Source: Utricularia gibba
Lineage: Eukaryota; Streptophyta; Magnoliopsida; Lamiales; Lentibulariaceae
Length of the DNA stretch: 64,000 nucleotides
Direction of reading: 5' to 3'
Assembly (NCBI GenBank): GCA_002189035.1
Contig: NEEC01000016.1
Span: forward strand, 2,069,001-2,133,000
Part shown: in pieces, positions 11,282 through 22,670 of the stretch
How the letters are laid out: each line of letters begins with the position of its first letter
Numbering within the stretch: the first letter of the stretch is position 1
Program-made: the position numbers and the translations under genes
The notes under the pieces: model-generated
Told to the model about the DNA's origin: nothing
Database searches by the model: none
The model's input: only the letters and a program-made list of their open reading frames with translations

Positions 11282-12090
11282 AGGGTTCGTGCTGATATAT
11301 CTCTCGATGCTTGCTCTGCCAATCTGTTGAGCCAGCCGTATGTCTATCGGACTTTTGGCCTTGTCTCTAAGATCGTCATTGACTGGGATGTACTTCATAA
11401 TCTTCCTCAGTAGTTCCCTGAGGTTCTTTGGTGGGGATTTCGATAGGCTCTACCCCAACTTGGAATTTCCCAGAGCCCGTTTCATTATATCCACTATTTC
11501 CTTGAGATCCAGTAGGACATTCTGTTCTAGACACTTGAACCGATCGATAAACTTCCTTAGACTCTCTTTTGGTGGTCATACTAAATGGAATATACTGTCA
11601 CGTTAGATGGTGAGGCTTCGATGTTAACAGTATATTGGGTCGTGAAGAGTAACACCAGCTCCCTATAAGACGTCACACTACATGGTTGCAGTTGTTTGAA
11701 CCAAGTCTTCGCTCTCCTTTGAAGTGAGCAATCAAACAACTTGCATTTCATAGCCTTGGTATGTCGAACTATTGCCATCCTCATATTGAAATCGATAACA
11801 TGGGATATGGGATTCTTCTTCCCATCATATGTCGGCAAATCGTCTAGTACTCTGAATCCTCTTTCACGTTCTTCCCTGATTAGTTCATCCGAAAAGGTCA
11901 AAGCACAAGGATGATGTTCTAATTAAACCCTGTGCACTCCTTTTCAAATCCAGATTAATGTCGATCAGTACAACCCTGCACCCCATGCAAACATTCTGTT
12001 GGAAGGCGTCTTGGAAACCTAAGCCTTCCCTTACTAACTGCTCTGTCCTCAAACCGATCTCCTTTTTCTTGGCAAGAACTTCTTCCAAAT
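11282..12090 (-). pseudogene. Tat-like Ty3/gypsy gag fragment
   Basis: Minus-strand frames give pieces of a gypsy gag: HVIDFNMRMAIVRHTKAMKC, then CSLQRRAKTWFKQLQPCSV and SYRELVLLFTTQYTVN, closely like the gag at 26926-27570 of the larger element. Upstream pieces (GLGFQDAFQQNV) correspond to FRDAFDQNIRT there. Several frameshifts and stops are present; protease and everything beyond are missing. It follows its own LTR and PBS (12493-13107). The retroviral-type gag forms the particle that packages the RNA. Confidence 0.75.
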
Positions 12091-12492
12091 CTTTTCTTAG
12101 CTCCCCTTAACTTCTATCTAAGATCTCTCTTGCCCTTTCTTTCCTATTCATGCTTGGGTCATAGATGATTTTATCGTAGCTTTTTCTTCTCAACAACTCC
12201 TCCACCGTTTATCACTCAATCTCAGTTTCTTGAAGGTACTCTTGCTCCATTGGTTCCTTTCAAGCCCCTCTTGCCATTTTCGGGGTTTCTCTTGTGCATT
12301 TGAGTTCAGCTAGGATGATGATTTGATATTCGAAAATATTTCTATCATCAAGGCCTTAGGTTGTTCCCAGTTTATCACCATCAATCTGGGTTCCTGAGCA
12401 CTAGTACTTCCTTCATTGCTGGTGTTAATATTTTCCATGTCAAGGAGTTGCTAGATAGCTTTTGTGGGTTCTCAAATGGGATGATAGATCTT

Positions 12493-12510
12493 GCCCCATG
12501 ATGGGTGCCA
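12493..12510 (-). other. Primer-binding site of the Tat-like element
   Basis: On the minus strand the LTR end CAACA is followed by TTT and then TGGCACCCATCATGGGGC, close to the TGGCGCCCACCGTGGGGC type used by plant Tat-like elements. It lies between LTR and gag as expected. Confidence 0.7.
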
Positions 12511-12513
12511 AAA

Positions 12514-13107
12514 TGTTGTGGTCGAAAATTGGGATTATGGGTCGTTCCAATTTCCGGTTGTGAGTTCGAGTTTGCCGATTTGGATTATGTTTTTGGAAAA
12601 GGCAAAAAGTGGTAAATGTGGCCAAGAGTTTTTACGTGAAAACCATTGAAAAAAAAACCATAGAGTCGGAGGGGCTCACCGGTGAAAAAGCTTTCACTAA
12701 GGGGTGGAAAGATGGGATTACAAGTGATGTGAAGAATGCAAAATCATTCCCTTTGTCTTCGATCGTTCTCCTATTTATAGGAGAAATTCAGCCGACCGAT
12801 TTCTAAGGATGTCAGTTACTTTATGTGCTTAGTGGTTATGCCAGCTGCATAGGTGGTCTTGCTGACATACAGTCGACTCCTGTCCTGGAGCTCCTACAAG
12901 TCCGCAATTTTTCAGATTCTTTTGAAACAGTTGTCACTGCCATCTCTTTCTGCTTGATTGATTCCATCTAGTGAGAACAGATTTGATATCCCATCTTTCG
13001 ACCAATTTATGCTACCTTCTTATAATCATCTCCACATGGCATCTACCGATTTCTTACTCCATCAAAGATCTCGTGGATCGCTCTTATGCAAGGTATCAAA
13101 TCCTACA
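12514..13107 (-). mobile_element. 5' LTR of the truncated Tat-like element
   Basis: 594 bp from TGTAGGATTTGATACC (minus strand, 13107) to ...CAACA. A TATAAATAG reads on the minus strand at 12771-12779, a likely promoter. The internal region survives only to about 11282 and no 3' LTR is seen, so the element is truncated at its gag. Confidence 0.7.
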
Positions 13108-13709
13108 ATAAGATTATGGAAATAAAAATATTTCATATTTTTTTTAATATTTCTTCTAAATATACATTGAATGATTTACCTTTGGCCTTGCCCACTTAGC
13201 TAGAATTAGAGTGCGTTTGAGGAAACTTGGGTTCCATTGGAGGACGTATCCAAATGAAACTTGTTCACCATTCTTCAAATCCTCTTCTCACCTCTTTCAC
13301 TAGGACTAGACCTTTTTTTCCCTTGAGTGTGTAGTGGTTCATGTTGTGAGTTCTAGAGCATACACTCATCGTAAAAAAAATACCAAAGTTCCACCTCAAG
13401 AGACAACTCCTCCCAAATACTCACAAATGCTTAACACATATGAAATAGATATTGGAGTCAAATAAGACAAACGAATCTCTAAACATTCTAATATCTCTTC
13501 TAACAAACAATGGCAAGCGTAAACTATAACATAAATGTTCTAAGCTCGATGCAAATCCCATTGGACACCCATAATACTCTCTGATATAAAGAATCTAGTT
13601 CTCAGTTTCTTCAAAGTTTGTATCTACAACCACCCATAAACATTGTATGAGAAATAGAAATATAGCAATTCCACAAGGGTAACCTTTAATCTGGAATTAA
13701 AAAAGATCG
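13108..13709. other. Unassigned sequence
   Basis: AT-rich; no gene, repeat end or RNA gene is recognised between the Tat-like LTR and the following LTR. Confidence 0.3.
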
Positions 13710-15073
13710 ATGGGCGAATTAGATCAAAAAACCAGTCTATACAATAATATTATGAAGAACAAAGTGGGTTAAAATGTGAAAATCCTTGGGTGATAGATTC
13801 TAGGATGTGGTCTCAAAAAACTTTAAATATTTAAAACGTAGAACACCAAAAAGCATAGTACGAGTATCGCTCTTAGGAAGTTGTTTTTCGTCAAAAGTGT
13901 TTTGTAAGAAACCTCTACAAAATGTCACGGTTTTGTAAAAGGGAGTTTGTGGAATGCAGAAATAAAAGTTGCAACCTAATTGATGGGTCTTGACTATGGG
14001 ATGCAGTTCCTGGGAATGAGATTCCATCTCCTTCCTTTATCCATCCTTGCCTCGGTTTTCACTGATTTCTTCCGAATAGCTGGTTATAAGAGCAAGGAAT
14101 AGCTTACTCTCCCTTACACTCTGATTGATAAGGAGGCATAGGAATAACCTCATGTGATTCCCCCTTGGACGATTAGGAAGACAAGAAGATTGCCTTTGAT
14201 TGCCTTTAAAACCGAATTGTGCGCGTGTGCCCAGTTGTTGCCAATGGCCAGTGGCAGGTCTGAGGTCACAACCTGCCCACTGTCACAGGTACCTAGGCCA
14301 CAAACAATCTGCTATTTCCCTCGAGCCGATAGGGTTGGAGTTGGTGCTCTTCACCTTGATCTTCACCAAAATCCGCAAGGAGTGGCCTGCTATTCATGGA
14401 CCTTGATTAGGAGTCGTTACAGAAAGACTACAATAAGATGCGTGGAAGTATGTGAAATCCAAATTGAATTCAACGAAGAACCGAGTGTACTGCTCAAGAC
14501 TTGGAAGGAAACTTCATCTACTCCCAAAAACTAAGAGGTTTTAGCCACAAAGGGTCATGAAAACATAAATGAAATTGGAAGCTAAGTGTTCTTCCTCCTT
14601 AGAACTCAAAAGTCCTATGTCTGGAAAGGAAATGATAAAAAAGGTTCGAAACTAAGTGTTCCAAGTTGCTTTTATCACTCCCCACATGCATTAATTCCTT
14701 TGGGTCTCCTTCTTATCATTCCTTCTATCTTGCATGTGCCAGCAGCTTTCCTTTGCGTGCAAGTTAGCACCCAATCATTACTGCACACTCTGACATGCCA
14801 TAAGTCTTCCGCTCACAATCGTTCCAAGTCGCGTACAAGGCACAAAAAGTCAGAGTCTGACCTCTTGCAACACTCCTGCAATACTCCACGAGAGTCTCCT
14901 AACATGTCTCGGTCAAAGAGCAAGAAAAAAGAAAGAAAATATATACAAATTAGGAAAATATGATTTTTCTAAGGAAAATCAATTGCTTATCAATATAATT
15001 CCTAATTGAGCAACTTAATACATAATTAATACATAATAATACCTAATAAATAACTAGAAAATGACACTTAACA
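13710..15073 (-). mobile_element. 3' LTR of gypsy-type element D
   Basis: The minus strand starts TGTTAAGTGTCATTTTC at 15073. Blocks at 13822-14620 and 14650-14830 match, in the same order and strand, blocks at 18370-19130 and 20330-20650. The two are therefore the LTRs of one minus-strand element. A polypurine tract precedes it (15074-15115). The left end is uncertain. An open frame of 126 codons at 14154-14534 lies wholly inside this LTR and is not a gene. Confidence 0.65.
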
Positions 15074-15115
15074 TATTCCCCCACACTTAAATCATGCTTG
15101 TCCTCAAGTATGAAA
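15074..15115 (-). other. Polypurine tract and conserved gypsy tail of element D
   Basis: The minus strand reads CTTGAGGACAAGCATG and then AAGTGTGGGGGAATA immediately before the LTR start. This TTGAGGACAAGCA...GTGGGGG tail is the usual end of the internal region in many plant gypsy elements, where plus-strand DNA synthesis is primed. Confidence 0.7.
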
Positions 15116-15499
15116 ATCATAGCAATCCACGAAAAATGATAGAACTTAAGTCATGATACATTACTAAGGCACATTCGTCCTACAGCAAGCATTTACTTCA
15201 ATTCTTTTCCTATCCTTCAATCAAATTAAGGCAAGCCACTCAAGTTCGTATGCATCAGATAAAGACTTAACCAGTGACTACTTATACACTAGCATCAAGG
15301 TAAAAATAGCAAAGAAACACTATAGTGACTCAAGACCTTTTTCTCTCTTTTCTCTTTTATTTGTTTTTTTTTTTCAGATAGAGATCCCCGCTTTGAGGAA
15401 GAATGTTTGGATTACGAAACCTTATGTGTGGTGATTACCACGCTTTCGCAAAACATCCTTATTTTTGTAACCCCTAATATTTTTTTCTCTTTTTTATTC

Positions 15500-16008
15500 G
15501 GTCTCGATCTGGTCACTATAGGAGCAAACAAGGAGAAAGTCATAGGAATCAAGTTGATGACAAACAAAACTCAAATCAGAGTTGGAGACAACCTCAATGC
15601 CCATCTCTTACTATTATGATGAGTCAATTCATTGAGAGACAAGAGCAGATGAATAAAGAATTATTTGAACAAATTAAGAAGATGAAAGATGGAGTTATCG
15701 AGCAAATTCAACAGGTGAGAAAAGAATTTTCTGATCAGATGAAGGGAGTGCATGACGAGTTGCAGCAACTCACAACTGAAAATCAAATGAAGGAAGCTCA
15801 AATGAATGATTTTGAAGGCATCTGCGCACTAGAGTATTTATGTCAATTGGAAGAAACCCTAACCGGGTGCAAAGATATTGAAGCTGAAGATGGAGTTCCA
15901 ACAACGCATGTCTTTGATCTTGCGCAAGCTACAAAAGAGGATTGTGTTACACAAGAGCATTCACGAGCAGCAGATCTTTGTGAGGACCACAACCACGAAT
16001 TTGATTAG
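15500..16008 (+). pseudogene. Athila-like gag C-terminal fragment
   Basis: The ORF 15616-16008 (130 aa) begins MMSQFIERQEQMNKELFEQ and forms a long Gln/Lys/Glu-rich coiled coil, then an acidic tail. In the frame upstream, WRQPQCPSLT reads as the Trp/Pro-rich link that usually precedes this segment of Athila-type gag. No protease follows; sequence passes directly to an integrase fragment. It lies between the LTRs of element D but on the opposite strand. Confidence 0.5.
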
Positions 16009-16129
16009 GACACACATCAGGATGAGGTTTGTGGATCCCTAAGCTTCACAGAAAAAGATTTGAAGGAAGAAGATTTCATCATTGCAAGTAAGGATTTAGT
16101 TGAAAAATATCTTTTTGTTTTTGACAAAG

Positions 16130-16400
16130 ATTTCTTTTGTAGAATACAGCAACTAAAGAAAGCTTCGATCACAATTCTATGTGCTGATCCCATGCACTAG
16201 AGCTTTCCATTTGAGTTGTACAAAGAGCAAACAAAAGCATGGTGTGATGGGCATTTGTGCAAGATGAGACGCATAAAAGGTGATGAATTTTTAGTTCTCT
16301 CTTCAAATCATCAGTTTTTTTGCAGGAAATTTCAAATCAAGATGGGCTGTGATATGTGCAACCAAGAGACTCTTTCAAAATTAATTCTGGAGCAATAAAA
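16130..16400 (+). pseudogene. Gypsy (Athila-like) integrase C-terminal fragment
   Basis: ELYKEQTKAWCDGHLCKMRR, GDEFLVLSSNHQFF and CRKFQIKMGC correspond to the (K)ERTKxWHDxxL..FxxGxxVLLFxSRxKLFPGKLxSxWxGPF motif of gypsy integrases, with many changes. The rest of pol is missing. It is fused by deletion to gag-like sequence upstream. Confidence 0.5.
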
Positions 16401-16617
16401 AATGGAAAAAGCTTCATGGAAAATTCGAAAGGTTTGCTCTTCAGATTCACACATTTCCATAACAACCACGTTAATCTTTTACCAAGATATGATTTACTTG
16501 TTGCCATTCAAAAACCAGTTGGTTTGTTTGATTCGTTTTTTTTTTTACTTTCAATAAAATAGGTTGAGTAGGTTAAATCTTTATGTTTTAGAGTTTCTGA
16601 TTTCCAACGCAACAAAT

Positions 16618-16637
16618 TTTTGATGCCATTGCTAGGA
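16618..16637 (+). other. Degraded tRNA-Asp-type primer-binding site
   Basis: TTGATGCCATTGCTAGGAG resembles TGGCGCCGTTGCCGGGGA used by Athila-type elements. It stands between an integrase fragment and a gag fragment, implying that an LTR end lay just upstream. Confidence 0.45.
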
Positions 16638-16739
16638 GTTTTGTATTTTTGTGTTTGGTATTGTGTATAGTTTTTCTTTTTCTTTCTTTCTTCTTCTTTT
16701 TCTTTAGTTTTTTGTTTTGCTATTGGTTTTTCTCTTTTT

Positions 16740-17870
16740 ATGCATTTAGCTCCACCAAAGGGGTGCCCAAGCTTGAGATCATACCATGAGGCCTTGTGTG
16801 TGTGTTGGATCAGGAGATTGATCGCACATTTCTAGCAAAAAAGAGAGAACAAATTTCCAGTTCATGTATTGAAGAAGGAATGGCTGCTCAATTACCTATT
16901 GGAGTCCCTTAGGTCACGGAGAACAAGAGGAAAATCAAGCTGAAACTTTTCTAGTTCTCTCGATCGCTAATCATGGCTCGGCACTAAGGATGATAAAAGA
17001 GGAAATCATTGTAAACCATGTTGACCGACTCTACATCATTTTCAATAGAGAGGAGGACTTTGAGCATTGCTCATATGTGTTCTAGACACTCCCTAAGTTT
17101 TCACGTAGAGAGATAACGACCCTAATCATCATCATCTAGAGTTGCACACAGCTTGTGCATCCATGCGTCCAAAAGGAGCAAGAGAAAACCAAGTCAAGTT
17201 GCAAGTCTTCCCTTATAGTCTCACTTAGTGAGCTTTTGAGTGGTTGTATGGACTACCTCCATCTTTTATTGCTACTTGGGAGCAAATGGTTCAGAAATTT
17301 GTTACTGATATGCACCCTTAGGAAGAGCCTATATTGGAAGAATAGCTCTAGCCACCATACTATAAGGTGAAGGAGAAAATTTGCAGGAATATTATGATCA
17401 ATTCATCCAAATCTACAATATTTATCCACAATATGGACTTAGTGAAAGTCAAATCTTACAGTATTTCTACAAAGTACTGACCCCAATGATTAGAGGACAA
17501 ATGGATGCTGCTTGTAATGGGTCATTAATAGAGAACCATCATAGCTCTGATACTCGAAGATTGATCGAACAATATTCCATCTCTAGCATATATGATAACT
17601 CATACTGATCACCTGGAGGAAGTGCCCAATCAGTAAAAGTAGTACATGAAGTGGATCATTCCAAAGTCTTAGCTCAACTTGACGTCATGAGTGATACCTT
17701 GAAGCTTGGCTTCCAATCCATTCTTCATCAACAAGGAAGGTATCAAGGAACTTCAAATCCCTTTAATTCTGATTCAGGACCTATAATTCATGAAATACCA
17801 GCAGAAGAGATGAATGTATTCTATCAAACCAAGCCCATGATCCTATTACATTTAGGTGACTCATAAAGTT
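16740..17870 (+). pseudogene. Athila-like gag N-terminal and middle fragment
   Basis: The frame at 17381-17608 (EYYDQFIQIYNIYPQYGLSE, ILQYFYKVLTPMIRGQMDAA, then CNGSLIENHHSSDTRRLIEQ) matches the conserved core of Athila gag (FYEGL..MDRxxIDAAxGGAL). It is followed at 17651 by a 71-codon frame (VLAQLDVMSDTLK). Stops and frameshifts separate the pieces. Confidence 0.65.
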
Positions 17871-18063
17871 AACAGAATGAAAATGGCCTCCTCATCAAGA
17901 AACTAGGGTTGTGTCGCTTGCACAAAGAGCACAAAATGAACAGCATGTAAAAGAATAGACCAGCATGAAGCATATCAAAATTCTATTACACATCAACTAA
18001 CTCGAAGAAATAATACCCAAAACAAAAGTCTAAGTTCTGGCAGAACATAAAATAGTGAGGTGA

Positions 18064-18300
18064 GATAAGTTAGTAATTGAAATCACATTCCATGTGGAAA
18101 AAAAATGAAAATAATACTTCTCCCCCCACACTTGAATAAGAACTTATTTCTAAAGACTGAAGAAATCTGACATGGATCACGTATTCTGAAAAGTGTAGGA
18201 CAACCCCTATAAGTTGAATGATATGTGCATTTTCGTGGTCATTCATATCAGCCAGTTCATAACTTTTAAGTGCAGAAACCTCGTTGCACAAGTTGCAATG
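18064..18300 (-). other. Gypsy internal-end tail with second polypurine tract
   Basis: The minus strand reads TTCAAGTGTGGGGGGAGAAG at about 18115-18135, a polypurine tract like that at 15.08 kb. It is preceded by a 73-codon open frame not recognised. It suggests remains of yet another gypsy 3' end. Confidence 0.4.
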
Positions 18301-20795
18301 CTAATTGCGCAAGCATACTAGACATATATCAAGTCTCATATGAAAATTCAGATCTTATCTTCCTCAGCAAATTTTAAAAATGGAAAATGTAAAACACAAG
18401 TAAAGAATATTACTAATGCCGATCTCAGGGAGTTGAGTTTGCGAAAAGTGTTTTGTGCTAACCTCTTACAAATTGTCACAATATTGTAAATGAGATTTAA
18501 TGTACTCAAATACAAATTGAACCATAAGTAATGGACCGTGCCTAAAAAAAGGGGTTTGTGCTAACCTTCTTTTTCTCTCATTGCCTCGGCTTTCACTGGT
18601 TTTTTCCAAATAATCGGCTATAAGAGCAAAGAATAGGCTACTCTCCCATACACTCTTTTTATAAGAAGGCACGAGAATAGCCTCATGTGATTTCCTCTTG
18701 GATGATTGAGAGGACAAGAGGATTGTCGTTGATTGCCCTAAAAACCGAATTCTGCACGTGTGCTCAACTGCTACCAATGACCAATGGATAATTCCTTATC
18801 TCCCAAGGTATCTCGATCATAGACAATTCCTTATCTCCCTCGAACCAATAGGATTGGAGATGGTGATCTTCACCTTGCTCCTCATAAAAATCCGTGAGGA
18901 GTCGTAGTGGCTCATAGACCTTGACTAAGAGGTGTTACAGAAAGGCTATAACATGATATGTGGAAATATGCAAATTTGGAAGAAATTCAATGAAGAACCA
19001 AGATTTGTGTTCAAGACATTGAAGGAAACTTCATCTATTCTCAGTAACTATAGAAAGTTCAGCCATGCATGACCATGAAAAAACAAAAATGAAAATGGAA
19101 AGGCACAATCTTCTTCCTCGCTATGGTGGAGAGGTGATAAAGAAAATTATGCAATGTCGTTAAAATGCAAAGTCACGTATCAAATATAATTTATAAATCT
19201 AATGCACATTCAAGCATAATATAATTATGAGTATAGTGATTAGGGTCGAACACAAAGAGGTGGTGCTTGTTGTGTGAAAATCAACGCATTCAGTGGATGT
19301 CACTGTTGAAGGATTTAGTCTAAGCTAGGACTAATAGTTCACAATAATATGCAGAAAGGTAGGAAGGGGTAACAACACATCTTTATCTAAATTTGATCAA
19401 GGTGATGCCTTGGTACTTCCATGGACTTTTATCACTAAAATAACCTCACCTAAACCACAAATCATGCATCTAACAAACAAAAGTTTAGGTCTACCCAAAC
19501 TCTTGTTTTCCCCTAATCTACAGTATACCTCTAATTAGGGTTTTTTAAGATGAGTGTCACTACCTCCCCTTCTGTATCTATCCTAGTTTGTTAAGGAAGT
19601 AGTGTGGTTTATGGCTTATAAGATCAAAAGAATGATTTTCTCATTATCCCCTATTTGGTCCCAAGGCACCCCTAGGTGTTTAGCTACTTATACTAAGGTA
19701 AAATAAAATACTTTCATAACACAGCATGAAAATCATCTTCATTTCACAACTTAACAACAAGAAATGAGACAACAAAATAAGCAGTAACTAGAATTGTAAA
19801 CAAATGTGTGAAAAAACTAAAACTATTCCTAACTAGGAGAAATGTTCTTCATAAGCAAAAGAAGTCTTCAAAAGGCGGCTTGATTCCTAGCTCATTCTTC
19901 GTTCTTCCTATAATTTTTTCCAATCCCCCCACCCTCCAGAAGTTTGTTGCATGTTGTCCAATCGGGTTGAGATATTTTTCTCTCCCTTCATTATGCCAAA
20001 AATCCTCTTTTTGATCTTCTTGGGATATGGTGCATCTCTTTCTTCTCTTATGTCCCCTTTTCATGCTGCCTTTACTGCACATTTTTTGGATCACTGGGAT
20101 TTGCATTACTAAACTATGCTGCATTACTCAAGAAAATGATTAATCTAAGATTTAGTCCCAATTAGGAATAAAAGATGTAAAGAGTGGTGCTACTCACAAA
20201 AACATAGAAATACACAATAAAATCCGAGGTTGTAACAAAATATTAGTCATTTTCCTATCATTAAACACTCAAAAATATGTGGTATCAAGAGGAAGAACCA
20301 AGATTCAAGTGCCAAAAGTAAAGTGAAAATTCAGAAAGAGAAAAAAAGTCCTTTCTAATGAGTTCTAGATCTCCTTTAATTCACGTCCCATGTGCAATTA
20401 CTTCTTTTGCTCCCCTCCCTTCATTCCTTAGGTCTCACTTGTGCAGCCAAGTTTCCCATCCAGGCAAGTAATTGCGAAATCATTATTGAAAACTCTAACA
20501 TGTCGTAAGGCATGGTCATGAACAACATCATTCATCTGCCCACCATGGATCCATATTGTGTAAAAGCCACAAAATGGCAATGTTTTGTCTCCTGCAAGTC
20601 TCTTGCCACACTCTAACATTGCCTCGTGCAATTTTGCGTCAAAGTACACAAAAACATCACAAAAATATATACAAATATAATAATAACATTTTTCTAATAA
20701 AAATATAATATTATTAATAAAAATCCTAATTGGGAGACTTATTCCTAAATTAATCTAATGATACATAATTAACATATAGAAAATGACACTTAACA
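18301..20795 (-). mobile_element. 5' LTR of gypsy-type element D, interrupted by a family A solo LTR
   Basis: The minus strand starts TGTTAAGTGTCATTTTC at 20795, as does the partner LTR at 15073. Removing the nested 19135-20287 copy leaves a length close to that of the 3' LTR. It begins within a chromovirus RNase H frame that continues at 20796. The left end is approximate. Confidence 0.65.
19135..20287 (-). mobile_element. Solo LTR, family A, with perfect AGAGG target duplication
   Basis: 1153 bp, minus orientation, ending TGATACCACATATTTTTGAG at the right side and TGATAAAG on the left (plus reading). Identical AGAGG flanks lie at 19130-19134 and 20288-20292. It sits inside the 5' LTR of element D, so it is younger than that insertion. 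Confidence 0.82.
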
Positions 20796-20925
20796 ATCGT
20801 GCACTAGTTAATTCCTCTCGTGTTTCTTGAGCTAGAAGGATGGATATGCTATCACCTTCCCTTGCATCAGCACACAACCCAATCCCGTACTTGAGGCATC
20901 TGTGTAGACTATGTATCCCACCCTT
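20796..20925 (-). pseudogene. Chromovirus-type gypsy RNase H fragment
   Basis: The minus strand encodes YIVYTDASSTGLGCVLMQGK followed by VIAYPSF and, after a stop, KKHERN. This is the start of the RNase H domain of chromovirus pol (DAS..GLGCVLMQ.GkVIAYaSRQLkxHErNY). It is cut off by the insertion of element D at 20795. Confidence 0.75.
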
Positions 20926-21016
20926 TCACGGAGTTATTCTATAAGTCTTGCACAAAGGGATTGAGGCATTTGGATTTACCTTGTTTAATCTCAATATCCC
21001 ACCTTGAATCCACTTA

Positions 21017-21848
21017 GTGACCCCGGTTAGGCTTGAAACCTTTTATTTGGATCGCCACATCATAAGCCAAATCCGTTTTTACAATTATAGCCTACTGCAA
21101 TTTCTCTTGACCCAAGGAATGAGCATCTGGAGAACAGTTCTGTTCATTTGCTTGCGCAAGTTGCAGAACCAGGAGCTCTATTACAAAAGAAGAAAAGTTG
21201 AGAGCAATTTTCAATTCAGTGATCAAGCTCTATCTCAACAAATTATGAAGGGATTTTCAACAGACTCCCTGTTCAAGAAAGAGATTGTTTTCAAATAAAA
21301 GGAGGGAGGGGGGGGGGGAGAATGAAAAAAAAAAGAAGATGAGAAGAAGAAAAGATCCAAGGGGCCAACAGGTTGGAAAAAGGCACAAAATTGAAAGAGA
21401 AGGAGTTTCTTGAAGTACGAAAAATCAAAGGACAAGCATGACAGAATTGTTTGATGGATGCTCATCCCTTATCACACATAATATGAAGCCTCCAACCGAA
21501 TTTCCCACCTATCCCAAGCTCTTGCCACGCTACAACCCAAGAAAAAGACCTCATGATTGTGCAAGCTTGCTGAAACCAGTGGATCACTTGCACAAGTTTA
21601 GTAACTCGCCTACATTTAGGTATTGAGCGAACCTTTTTCATTTTACCCTCCTCTTATGGATTTCTTTTCTTGAGCGATTTGAGTGACACCTATGAGGAGT
21701 AGCTACGTGTAATTGGAGCTAGTGCATGGTTTTCCATTGAATAACTTATGGATATTCTTGCCTTAGCTCTATTTGCAAGTTACTATTTTGGAGGAAAATG
21801 CCTTGAAAAATTGCTTGAGGACAAGCAAACATTTAAATGTGGGGGCGT
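21017..21848 (+). other. 3' internal end of a gypsy element with polypurine tract
   Basis: Non-coding tail sequence ends in GAGGACAAGCAAACATTT (about 21817) and ATGTGGGGGCGT just before an LTR start at 21849, the same signature as at 15.08 kb but on the plus strand. A homopurine/poly-G tract lies at 21300-21320. Small ORFs here (93 and 62 codons) are not recognised. Confidence 0.55.
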
Positions 21849-22670
21849 TAATAAGTGATTTTGTGTCATTTATATTTATACTTTTTAAGATTCATTTAGA
21901 TGAGTTTTATATCCTTTTTATCTCACTTTCCTTATGTTTTAAGAAGAATTTTATATCTTTCATTCCATTGTGATCTTTTTGGAAGGAAAGTCTGTTTTGT
22001 GATTTTTCAGGATAATTTTGGCATTGGATTTTCGAGTTGACTTTGGTGGAGCCAAAGATTTAGTCTATTTGGATGAAGACACAGTCAAAGATTCTTGGAT
22101 AAGATAAGATTCACATCTTATCTTGAAAAATTTAGATCTCATCCTAGAAGATTTTTATCAAATCTTAGAAGATCTAGATGGAAGATTTGACATTAGACAA
22201 TCAAGAAAGCCTGATAAGTCCTCGTCACTATATAAAGACTAGAACCAGAAGATCGAAAGAGTCACCCACAATCAATTTAGAGTTTCAAGTTGAGGCTAGC
22301 AGGTTTTGAATTTTTTTCGTTTTGTTTTTCATCAACTTTTGTTGTTTAGAGTCGAGCATGCGTGTGTGAGCACTTGCAGCTAAGGATCTGTAGTGAAGCC
22401 TTGCTGCGCAAATCCTGCGCATGTGACTGTCTTACTATGCTTTTCAGTATTTAATTGAGATTGGATTCTATTTTTCACAACGCTTTCTTTTCCAATGTGA
22501 GCTTTACTACCATATAACCCTAAGGGAGTATGGGAGTATCAATTATTGACCTTAATCACCTATGTAGAAAGGCTCAATCTGATATAATTGGTAAGGCACA
22601 TTGTCTAATCTGTCTGCGAGGTGAAAAACATGGGTTATCATAAGAGTTGAAATGGCTCAGGTGGCGTGGT
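21849..22670 (+). mobile_element. Gypsy LTR (3' LTR) following the polypurine tract
   Basis: Starts TAATAAGTGATTTTGTGTC directly after the polypurine tract. A TATA-like CACTATATAAAGAC lies near 22230, a likely promoter. The end is not resolved; a family C LTR begins at 22671. Confidence 0.5.

Noticed and set aside
14154-14534. 126-codon frame
   Set aside because: Entirely inside a gypsy LTR whose partner copy at 18.6-19.1 kb does not keep the frame open.
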